Part shown: in pieces, positions 1-5,467 of the stretch
How the letters are laid out: each line of letters starts with the position of its first letter
Numbering within the stretch: position 1 is the first letter of the stretch
Origin: Chloroflexota bacterium
GTDB lineage: Bacteria > Chloroflexota > Anaerolineae > UBA7937 > JACPPX01
Length of the DNA: 6,714 bases
Reading direction: 5' to 3'
NCBI GenBank assembly: GCA_016190785.1
Contig: JACPPX010000103.1
Location: 1 to 6,714 of the forward strand
The notes under the pieces: generated by a model
Told to the model about the DNA's origin: nothing
The model's database searches: none
What the model saw: only the letters and a program-made list of their open reading frames with translations
Position numbers and translations under genes: made by a program

Positions 1-559
1 AGAGTCCTCGTTCCATCACCGCTCCGGTGGGATTATTGGGATAACCGATGAGCAGGGCTTTGGTGTCCGCGGTGATCGCCTCCTCCAGCCGCTCGGGTAG
101 GAGCTGGAACTCATCCTCCACTCTTGTTTCCACGACCAGGGGTCGACCTCCGGCGAAGATCACTCCCGGTTTATAAGCCACGAAACTGGGCTCGGGGACA
201 ATTACTTCATCCCCGGGATCAATCAGAGCCAAGAGAGAAGAGAGAAGGGCCTCGGAGACCCCGACGGTGATGATCAACTCCGTCGCCGGGTCGTAGTGTA
301 CCTTATACAGTTTCTCCAGGTGGCGGGAGATCTCCTCCCGCAGGGCGAGAAGGCCCAGGTTGGAGGTATAGTGGGTTTCCCCTATTTCCAGGGCCTCGAT
401 CCCGGCGCGGCGCACCGGATCGGGGGTGATGAAATCCGGCTCCCCCACCCCCAGGGAGATGACATCGGGCATGGTGGCGATGATGTCGAAGAATTTGCGG
501 ATCCCGGAGGGGGGTACGGTCAAAGCTCGCTGCGCGATCCTATTTTTCAGTTTCTCCAT
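1..559 (-). CDS. Class I/II PLP-dependent aminotransferase, N-terminal part (cut by left window edge)
   Basis: The frame is open from ATG at 559-557 to the left edge, giving 186 residues, roughly the first half of a protein usually near 390. It belongs to the fold-type I aminotransferases of the aspartate/aromatic group. These move amino groups between amino acids and 2-oxo acids in the cytoplasm using pyridoxal phosphate. Visible family marks are SLGVGEPDF (residues 35-43), YTSNLGLLALREEI (64-77), TVGVSEAL (98-105, cofactor-phosphate-binding region), EPSFVAY (123-129) and YPNNPTG (173-179), whose Asn in NPTG normally contacts the cofactor and substrate. The PLP lysine and C-terminal arginine lie outside the window, so substrate specificity cannot be read. 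The start is chosen because the N-terminus matches family length. The SD is weak (GAGCAGAG-like), and the preceding gene ends 28 nt upstream, which suggests co-transcription. Confidence 0.95.
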   Translation of the reverse strand, partial: MEKLKNRIAQRALTVPPSGIRKFFDIIATMPDVISLGVGEPDFITPDPVRRAGIEALEIGETHYTSNLGLLALREEISRHLEKLYKVHYDPATELIITVGVSEALLSSLLALIDPGDEVIVPEPSFVAYKPGVIFAGGRPLVVETRVEDEFQLLPERLEEAITADTKALLIGYPNNPTGAVMERGL

Positions 560-587
560 GCTCTGCTCTTGGAGATGACACCGAGGT

Positions 588-833
588 TTAAGTTTGCCAG
601 GGGGCGCCCTCCTTGAAAGGGGAGGAGAGGAACCACTGGTCGCTCTCCTGGTCATAGACCAACTGGTAGCGGCGGCCCTGAGCGGTGCGTACCTGGAAAT
701 GCTCTCCCAGCGGAGAGCGCCACTCCTTCTCCACCTCCTGGATTTCGATCCTTTCCCCCCGCCAGAAAAAGGCCCGGGGTCGCTCTCCGAAGCGTGCTCC
801 GGAATAAGCCTCTACTTTTACCGGAAGGTCCAT
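588..833 (-). CDS. Small conserved protein, DUF6504-like (81 aa)
   Basis: This small, soluble, charged protein has no signal peptide or membrane segment. The pattern PRAFFWRGERIEIQEVEKEWRS (broken here into PRAFFWRGER, residues 19-28, and EVEKEWRS, 33-40), then FQVRT (46-50) and YQLVYD...DQWFL (56-69), resembles the short bacterial DUF6504 family. In that family a W-R-G core and a final W-[FY]-L strand suggest a compact beta-rich domain. That match is from memory, and no function is known to me. The ATG at 833-831 lies 16 nt after the upstream stop, and the TAA at 590-588 lies 28 nt before the aminotransferase ATG, so it sits like an operon member. The SD is poor. The domain-like pattern and tight spacing argue that it is real. 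An open frame on the opposite strand over the same bases looks like a shadow. Confidence 0.8.
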   Translation of the reverse strand: MDLPVKVEAYSGARFGERPRAFFWRGERIEIQEVEKEWRSPLGEHFQVRTAQGRRYQLVYDQESDQWFLSSPFKEGAPWQT

Positions 834-849
834 ATCTTGCTCTGCGCTC

Positions 850-1827
850 TCATCCCAAATCTACTTTGGAGGAATCCCCCACATCCAGATGACGGAAATT
901 GCCCCGCACCTGGGCGTTGGCCCCTATAATTGATTTCTCCAGCATGGCCCCCTCGATAGCGGCCCCTTCATTGATTATTGAGTCGCGGATCATAGAATCG
1001 CTGATGCTCGATCCTTCCGCCACCGAGACATAGGGGCCGACCACGGAGTTGAAGATGCGGGCGGTGGGGGCGATATACACTGGGGAGATGATGACAGAAT
1101 TTTCGGTCTCTCCACTTTGGCCCCCATTTTTATCCAAAAGATAGCGTTGGGTGGCGAGGAGGGTCTCCAGGCTGCCGCAGTCTTCCCAGACCGCAGTGGT
1201 AGTTGCCTTGAGCCGTGCCCCTTTATCAGCCATCAACTGCAAGGCGTGGGCCAGATAGTACTCCCCTTGGAATTGCATATCCCGCCGGATTACTTCTTGG
1301 ACACACTCCAGAAAGAGGGGAGTGTTGCGGATATAGTATAGACCGACCAGGGCCAGGTTGGACTCCGGCTTTTCCGGTTTTTCCACAAAGCCCTTCACCC
1401 ACCCCTCGCGGATGATGGCGATGCCATAGCGGCGGGGGTCATCGATCTCTTTCACAAAGATCAAACCATCCTCGGCAAAATTCTGGATGGGAGTGAGATC
1501 CGCCTCAAAGATGGTATCCCCGAAGATGCTCAAAAATGGGCCGGTGAGGTGCTCCCCGGCAAGGTTAATAGCATGGGCTTGGCCCTTGGGCTCCTCCTGA
1601 AATACAAACCGGGCCGGTATTTGGTAATGGCTTTTTACATATTCTTCGATCTGCTCCCCTAGGTACCCGACGACGAAGATATACTCTTCGGACGGGATTC
1701 CTTGCAGTTGGTCGAGGATATGGCCGAGGATGGGCTTCCCGGCAACATTCACCAGCGGCTTGGGCTTGGTAAGGGTATGGGGGCGGAGCCGGGTCCCCAG
1801 CCCGGCGAGGAGAATTACGATTTTCAT
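850..1827 (-). CDS. Sugar-phosphate nucleotidyltransferase (NDP-sugar pyrophosphorylase family) with left-handed beta-helix tail
   Basis: Predicted to join a sugar 1-phosphate to an NTP, releasing pyrophosphate and making an NDP-sugar for glycan synthesis in the cytoplasm (325 aa). The N-terminal Rossmann-like domain shows the nucleotide-binding loop AGLGTRLRPHT (residues 8-18), KPKPL (21-25), the metal-binding Asp in FGDTIF (D104), FVEKPEKP (147-154), EYYLAHALQLM (189-199) and WEDCGS (214-219, second metal Asp D216). From about 244 to 308 the I/V-x-x-G/A-x-x spacing indicates hexapeptide coils of a left-handed beta helix, as in RmlA-long, GlmU and archaeal-type thymidylyltransferases. The sugar (glucose, GlcNAc or mannose) and the nucleotide cannot be fixed from the sequence. 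The loop has AGLGTRL where many relatives have GGxGTRL. The start ATG lies 37 nt after the gatA stop with only a weak SD. No promoter is seen in that gap, so it is probably read with gatA. Confidence 0.94.
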   Translation of the reverse strand: MKIVILLAGLGTRLRPHTLTKPKPLVNVAGKPILGHILDQLQGIPSEEYIFVVGYLGEQIEEYVKSHYQIPARFVFQEEPKGQAHAINLAGEHLTGPFLSIFGDTIFEADLTPIQNFAEDGLIFVKEIDDPRRYGIAIIREGWVKGFVEKPEKPESNLALVGLYYIRNTPLFLECVQEVIRRDMQFQGEYYLAHALQLMADKGARLKATTTAVWEDCGSLETLLATQRYLLDKNGGQSGETENSVIISPVYIAPTARIFNSVVGPYVSVAEGSSISDSMIRDSIINEGAAIEGAMLEKSIIGANAQVRGNFRHLDVGDSSKVDLG

Positions 1828-1864
1828 AGCACGGCCAACTTTCTAGTCTCCACGGCTCGCAATT

Positions 1865-3316
1865 CTATACAGGAGGACGCATCTTGTGCCACTCGCTGGC
1901 CTGCTCATAAGTGTAGGCCACTTGTAGGATCTTTTCCTCATCTCCGGGGCGGCCCATGATTTGCATCCCCACCGGCAATTCCCCGGCAAAACCACAGGGT
2001 ATAGAGATAGCCGGGATTCCGGCCAGGGGTTGGGCCAGGACAAAGATATCCGCCATGTACATCTCTAGGGGATCCTTTTTCTTCTCCCCAATGGGGAAGG
2101 CAGCTTCGGGTGAAGTAGGAGCTACCAGGACATCGAACTTTTCTAAAGCACGATCGAAGTCTTGTTTAATCAAAGTGCGCACCTTCTGGGCCTGCAGATA
2201 ATAGGCGTCATAATAGCCAGCGGAGAGGGCATAGGTCCCCAGCATGATCCGCCTTTTCACCTCCGGACCGAAGCCCTGGCCGCGGGTGCGGCGGATGAGT
2301 TGCCAGGCATCTTTTCCATCGGCGGAATATCCATACTTTACTCCATCGTAGCGAGCCAAATTGGCCGAGGCTTCGCTGGGGGCAATCAAGTAATAAGTGG
2401 GGAGGGAATATCGGGTATGGGGCAGGGAGACCTCCTCGACCTTAGCCCCCAAGCTTTCTAGGAGGGAAATCGCCTCCCGTACCCGGGATTCCACTTCCCG
2501 GTCCATCCCCGAGGCAAAATATTCTTGGGGCAGTCCGATCCTCATTCCCCGCACCTCGGGAATAAGTGCTCGGGTGTAATCAGGGGCTGGGCCGACCAGG
2601 GAGGTGGAGTCTTGCGGGTCGTGGCCGGCGATGACCGAAAGCACCAGGGCGGCGTCGGTTACATCCTTAGTGATCGGCCCGATCTGATCCAGGGAAGAGG
2701 CGTAGGCCACCAGCCCGTAGCGAGAGATGCGGCCATAGGTGGGGCGGAGCCCCACCACTCCACACAGGGCTGCCGGCTGCCGTACACTTCCTCCGGTGTC
2801 CGAACCCAGGGCAAAGCTGGCCTCCCCGGCCGCCACCGCGGCTGCAGAGCCACCACTGGATCCCCCCGGCACGCGGGAAGTGTCCCAGGGGTTGTGGGTG
2901 GTGAAATACTGGGAGTTTTCTGTGGAGGAGCCCATGGCGAACTCATCGGTATTGGTCTTCCCCAGTATGATCGCTCCTGCTTCCCGCAGCCGGGTTACGG
3001 CCGTGGAGTCATAAGGGGGCTGATAACCCTTAAGGATGCGGGAGCCGCAGGTGGTGGGCAGGCCGCGGGCCGAGATCACATCTTTTATCGCTACTGGGAT
3101 CCCCAATAGCGGGGCCCGGGATCCGGAGTTGAGGAGGGCATCGGCTTGTCCGGCTTGCTCCAAAGCCGCTTCTGGGGCGAGGTTGAGATAGGATTTAATC
3201 TTCCCGTCGATAAGGGAGGTGCGCTCCAGGATGGCTTGGGTTAACTCCACCGCTGTTATCTCCCGTTTGCGCAGGAGTTCCCGCGCTTCATGCACGGTTA
3301 AAGCGTGGAGTTCCAA
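1865..3316 (-). CDS. gatA: Asp-tRNA(Asn)/Glu-tRNA(Gln) amidotransferase subunit A
   Basis: Glutaminase subunit of GatCAB. It hydrolyses glutamine and passes ammonia to GatB, which amidates mischarged Glu-tRNA(Gln) or Asp-tRNA(Asn). At 483 aa it is full length for the family. The amidase-signature Ser-cisSer-Lys triad is intact: Lys78 in GIPVAIKDV, Ser153 in GGSSGGSAAAVAAG (151-164) and Ser177 in GSDTGGSVRQPAA (171-183). GVVGLRPTYGRISRYGLVA (186-204) and SSLDQIGPITKD follow, as in characterised GatA proteins. The start is TTG at 3316-3314. It has a strong SD (GGAGAGG, 7 nt spacing), and an in-frame TAA just upstream at 3322-3320 excludes an earlier start. Its partner gatC lies upstream but is separated by a glycosyltransferase gene. 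A promoter-like element occurs in the 93-nt gap ahead of gatA. The window does not contain gatB. Confidence 0.98.
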   Translation of the reverse strand: MELHALTVHEARELLRKREITAVELTQAILERTSLIDGKIKSYLNLAPEAALEQAGQADALLNSGSRAPLLGIPVAIKDVISARGLPTTCGSRILKGYQPPYDSTAVTRLREAGAIILGKTNTDEFAMGSSTENSQYFTTHNPWDTSRVPGGSSGGSAAAVAAGEASFALGSDTGGSVRQPAALCGVVGLRPTYGRISRYGLVAYASSLDQIGPITKDVTDAALVLSVIAGHDPQDSTSLVGPAPDYTRALIPEVRGMRIGLPQEYFASGMDREVESRVREAISLLESLGAKVEEVSLPHTRYSLPTYYLIAPSEASANLARYDGVKYGYSADGKDAWQLIRRTRGQGFGPEVKRRIMLGTYALSAGYYDAYYLQAQKVRTLIKQDFDRALEKFDVLVAPTSPEAAFPIGEKKKDPLEMYMADIFVLAQPLAGIPAISIPCGFAGELPVGMQIMGRPGDEEKILQVAYTYEQASEWHKMRPPV

Positions 3317-3323
3317 ATTTTAT

Positions 3324-3330
3324 CCTCTCC
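3324..3330 (-). promoter_or_regulatory. Ribosome binding site of gatA
   Basis: Read on the minus strand this is GGAGAGG, 7 nt before the TTG codon. It is the clearest Shine-Dalgarno of the left half of the window and decides the non-ATG start of gatA. Confidence 0.75.
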
Positions 3331-3369
3331 GCTCGGTATAAGAGTGGCTCGGGGCGGGGGTAATATCCA

Positions 3370-3398
3370 ATTATGCCCGATGGAGTTCCGGTGCTCAA
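3370..3398 (-). promoter_or_regulatory. Probable sigma-70-type promoter for gatA
   Basis: On the minus strand the gap between the glycosyltransferase and gatA carries TTGAGC (3398-3393, 4 of 6 consensus) and CATAAT (3375-3370, 5 of 6), separated by exactly 17 nt. Transcription would start near 3363, leaving a leader of about 47 nt that contains the SD. This would let gatA and the genes after it be expressed independently of gatC. It is a sequence match only, with no other support. Confidence 0.5.
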
Positions 3399-3409
3399 TT
3401 ATCTGGGCT

Positions 3410-4153
3410 TTATCGGACATCGACCACATACCCCGAGTAGGGGGGCTTCTTCAAAAGGACCACGCGGATGTAATTCCCCACCGAGCGGCGGATATGGTAG
3501 CCATACCCCTCCCCGGCCCGCCGCGAGGAAATGTTCATCCTCATCTGCGGGTCAAAGGCCAGCCGGGCCACCCCTTGCAGACGCAGGGAGAGATCCACAT
3601 CCTCCCCCGAGGGGAGGTCGGCGTTGAAACCCCCCACGCTGAAGAATAAACTTTTCTTTACGGCAAAATTATTCCCCTGCAGCCACCCTCTCCCCAAAAT
3701 GTGCGTTAAACGTATGGCGGGGTTGGAGAGGGAGGCCGCGAACCATTTCTCCCAGAATTTGCCATCGTAAAGGAAGACCGGCCCCGTGGCCGCCCCTAAA
3801 TTCGGATCTTGGCGGAAGAGGCGATCGATAGTCGCCAGCCAATGGGCCGGGGGTCGAGAATCGGCATCCAGGCCGGCGATGATCTCCCCCCGCGCCAACT
3901 CCGCTCCCCTTTGCCGAGCGCGGGCCACGCCCTTGCGGGACTCAGAGAGGATCCGCACCCCAAACTGGGCGGCGAGTTCCACGGTGCGGTCGGTGGAAGC
4001 ATTGTCCACCACAATCACTTCGTAGAACTTGGCCGGGTAATCCTGGACTTGGAGGGCGGCCAGGCAACTGGAGATGTATTTCTCCTCGTTGTATACCGGG
4101 AGGACCACGGAGATGAAGAGAGGAGTGCTTTTCATGGTTTGCATCTCAGCCAT
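3410..4153 (-). CDS. Family 2 (GT-A fold) glycosyltransferase, soluble
   Basis: Predicted to transfer a sugar from an NDP-sugar donor to an unknown acceptor (247 aa). The GT-A domain shows VVLPVYNEEKYI (residues 16-27), VVDNASTDRT (48-57, donor binding), the DxD-type metal motif in LDADS (95-99), GNNFAVKK (160-167) and GEDVDLSLRL (183-192), where the ED pair normally carries the acceptor-site base. No transmembrane segment is evident, unlike many membrane GT2 enzymes, so it would be cytosolic or peripheral. ATG at 4153-4151 is chosen because it lies 7 nt after the gatC stop, with GGGAG overlapping the gatC end as SD (10 nt spacing). Two further ATGs, at residues 4 and 7, are possible. It sits between gatC and gatA, and a sugar nucleotidyltransferase gene lies downstream. 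A shared glycan pathway is plausible but unproven. Confidence 0.94.
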   Translation of the reverse strand: MAEMQTMKSTPLFISVVLPVYNEEKYISSCLAALQVQDYPAKFYEVIVVDNASTDRTVELAAQFGVRILSESRKGVARARQRGAELARGEIIAGLDADSRPPAHWLATIDRLFRQDPNLGAATGPVFLYDGKFWEKWFAASLSNPAIRLTHILGRGWLQGNNFAVKKSLFFSVGGFNADLPSGEDVDLSLRLQGVARLAFDPQMRMNISSRRAGEGYGYHIRRSVGNYIRVVLLKKPPYSGYVVDVR

Positions 4154-4160
4154 CGCTAAA

Positions 4161-4448
4161 TCACTCCCGCAGCGGCGGGGTCTTTATATACCCCTTTTCT
4201 TTATGGGGGGCATTGCTCAGCACATCCTCAGTAGGAAGGGAGGGTACCACTTCATCTTGGCGCAAGACATTACGCAGGGGGATTACCTGGGCGGTCGGGG
4301 GAATGCCCCCGGTATCCACTTCTTGCAGGGAGCGGAAATGCTCGAGGATGACCGAGAGTTGGGAGGCAAAGATTTCTATCTCCTCGGGGGTTAACTCCAA
4401 CTTGGCCAGTTCCGCGATGTGCTCCACCTGGCGACGATCTATACCCAT
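4161..4448 (-). CDS. gatC: Asp-tRNA(Asn)/Glu-tRNA(Gln) amidotransferase subunit C
   Basis: Small subunit of GatCAB that wraps around the GatA-GatB interface and stabilises the complex. At 95 aa it has the normal family length. The N-terminal helix pattern VEHIAELAKLELTPEE (residues 8-23) is the GatC signature. It is followed by the helix around LSVILEHFRSLQEVDT (31-46) and the extended tail with LRNVLRQDEV (58-67) and the NAPHKEKGYIKTP segment (79-91), equivalent to the usual NAP...F.VP end. The ATG is preceded by a modest SD (AAAGG, 10 nt spacing) and a short leader from a good promoter. The next gene is a glycosyltransferase 7 nt away, not gatA. Confidence 0.96.
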   Translation of the reverse strand: MGIDRRQVEHIAELAKLELTPEEIEIFASQLSVILEHFRSLQEVDTGGIPPTAQVIPLRNVLRQDEVVPSLPTEDVLSNAPHKEKGYIKTPPLRE

Positions 4449-4488
4449 TTTGGCCGGGCCTTTACGCAGAATATTGAGGCAAAATAAA

Positions 4489-4517
4489 ATTATAGCCTTT
4501 TGTAGCTAGCGGAGCAA
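4489..4517 (-). promoter_or_regulatory. Sigma-70-type promoter for gatC and downstream genes
   Basis: On the minus strand TTGCTC (4517-4512, 3 of 6 consensus) is followed after exactly 17 nt by TATAAT (4494-4489, perfect -10). The region after it is AT-rich. Transcription would start near 4482, giving a leader of about 34 nt before the gatC ATG. The element lies in a 95-nt gap right where two gene groups meet, as expected of a true promoter. The weak -35 suggests it may depend on an activator or be moderate in strength. Confidence 0.65.
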
Positions 4518-4518
4518 A

Positions 4519-4532
4519 CCGTAGATCTATGG
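4519..4532. promoter_or_regulatory. 14-bp near-perfect palindrome abutting the gatC -35 (possible operator)
   Basis: The sequence CCGTAGATCTATGG reads almost identically on both strands (12 of 14 positions; the two mismatched positions pair as G-T). It ends 1 bp upstream of the -35 hexamer. Its lack of a loop argues against a terminator hairpin. The position would suit a dimeric regulator, but a 14-bp palindrome could also be chance. Confidence 0.3.
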
Positions 4533-4543
4533 ACCGGGCGATG

Positions 4544-5464
4544 CTAGTTATCTTTTTTTACCTGGATCCGGTCCAGGTCCTTAGCCACCACTGCCTCGGG
4601 GAAGAGGGGGCGAGCCTCCTCTAGGATCTCGGAGGCCGAATAACGTCGCGAGATATGGTTGAGATATAGGGTTTTGACCTTGCCTTCCCGGGCTAGGCGG
4701 GCTGCCTGGGCAGCAGTAAGGTGGCCATACTGCCGCGCCAGCTCTTTTTCCATCTCCAAATATGTGGCTTCGATAATCAGGGCATCGGCTTCGCGGATTA
4801 TTTCTTCCAGGCCATCTACCCCGCTGGCATCCCCGATATAGACTAATTTCACCCCGGGCACCGGCTCTCCCAGAACCTGATCCGGCTGGATAGTAATTCC
4901 GTCTTGGAGGGTGATGGCTTCCCCATTCACCAGGAGGCGGCGCTCGGGGCCGGAAGGAACCCCCAGCCTTTCGGCAGCCTCATTTAAGAAGGGGCGATGG
5001 GTCCTTTCTTGGAAGACGAAACCGAAGGAGCCGCCACCGCGGTGTTTTACCGGGAAAGCAGTTACCAAGAATGCTTCATCCTCAAATAATTTACCGGGGT
5101 TGATCTCTTGGAAATGGAGTTCCAGAGGAGGTTGCGCCCCCCGCAGCACTACCCCGAGGATGAGATCTTTAACTCGCTCCAGAGTGGAGCGACCACCGTA
5201 TATTTCCAGACGGTCGATGGCCTCCCATCGCCCAAAAGTAGAGACCAGCCCCCCCAGCCCTAGGATGTGATCGAGGTGGCCATGGGTGAGGAGGATTTTG
5301 TTCAAACGTTTAAATCCCAGGCCACTTTTGAGCAATTGCCGCTGCGTCCCCTCTCCACAGTCGACGAGAAAGCGATGTTCGCCACGCAAGACCATAGTGG
5401 AAACCAGGTTGCGGGAAACGGAGGGAGCAGAAGCAGAAGTGCCCAGAAAAACTACCTCGAACAC
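4544..5464 (-). CDS. rnz: Ribonuclease Z (tRNA 3' endonuclease), metallo-beta-lactamase fold
   Basis: Predicted zinc phosphodiesterase that cuts pre-tRNAs after the discriminator base, leaving a 3'-OH for CCA addition (306 aa, the usual length of short-form RNase Z). Motifs seen are FLGTSASAPS (residues 6-15), FLVDCGEGTQRQLL (32-45), the di-zinc HxHxDH motif HGHLDH (61-66), KHR (140-142, His141 ligand), GDAS (211-214, Asp212 bridging ligand), YGHLTAAQAA (246-255, His248) and LNHISRRY (268-275, His270). GDAS and GHLT differ slightly from the usual GDT and GHST. The start is GTG at 5464-5462, fixed by an SD inside the rtcA end and by the family N-terminus. The flexible arm is present but diverged (about 92-125). 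A related MBL phosphodiesterase with another RNA substrate is the main alternative. Confidence 0.92.
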   Translation of the reverse strand: MFEVVFLGTSASAPSVSRNLVSTMVLRGEHRFLVDCGEGTQRQLLKSGLGFKRLNKILLTHGHLDHILGLGGLVSTFGRWEAIDRLEIYGGRSTLERVKDLILGVVLRGAQPPLELHFQEINPGKLFEDEAFLVTAFPVKHRGGGSFGFVFQERTHRPFLNEAAERLGVPSGPERRLLVNGEAITLQDGITIQPDQVLGEPVPGVKLVYIGDASGVDGLEEIIREADALIIEATYLEMEKELARQYGHLTAAQAARLAREGKVKTLYLNHISRRYSASEILEEARPLFPEAVVAKDLDRIQVKKDN

Positions 5465-5467
5465 CGT

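Larger units (their letters stand above)
3317..3409 (-). other. 93-nt intergenic gap, glycosyltransferase to gatA
   Basis: This is the second longest gap in the window. It holds the promoter-like element and the gatA ribosome binding site. A C-rich stretch (minus strand, near 3351-3361) and a short direct repeat CCGAGC follow the -10. I see no terminator hairpin with a T-run and no small ORF worth calling. Confidence 0.6.

Noticed and set aside
559..845. Shared 8-mer GCAGAGCA (minus strand) just before the starts at 833 and 559
   Set aside because: The spacing to the start codon differs between the two copies (one overlaps the ATG), and the match is short enough to be chance; it is not a credible ribosome binding or regulatory motif.
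594..929. 111-codon open frame on the plus strand
   Set aside because: It is antisense to the small DUF6504-like gene and the end of the nucleotidyltransferase gene; the minus-strand frame has the domain-like pattern and the operon spacing.
2525..3109. 194-codon open frame on the plus strand
   Set aside because: It lies entirely antisense to the conserved amidase-signature region of gatA, is low in recognisable motifs and is a by-product of GC-rich codons.
3333..3356. Direct repeat of GCTCGG in the gatA leader
   Set aside because: Only two short copies occur, with no further periodicity or pairing partner, so it does not support a regulatory or repeat element.
4519..4546. Possible rho-independent terminator after rnz
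   Set aside because: The palindrome there has no loop and no T-run follows on the minus strand. The T-run at 4551-4559 is inside rnz coding sequence and on the wrong strand to terminate it.
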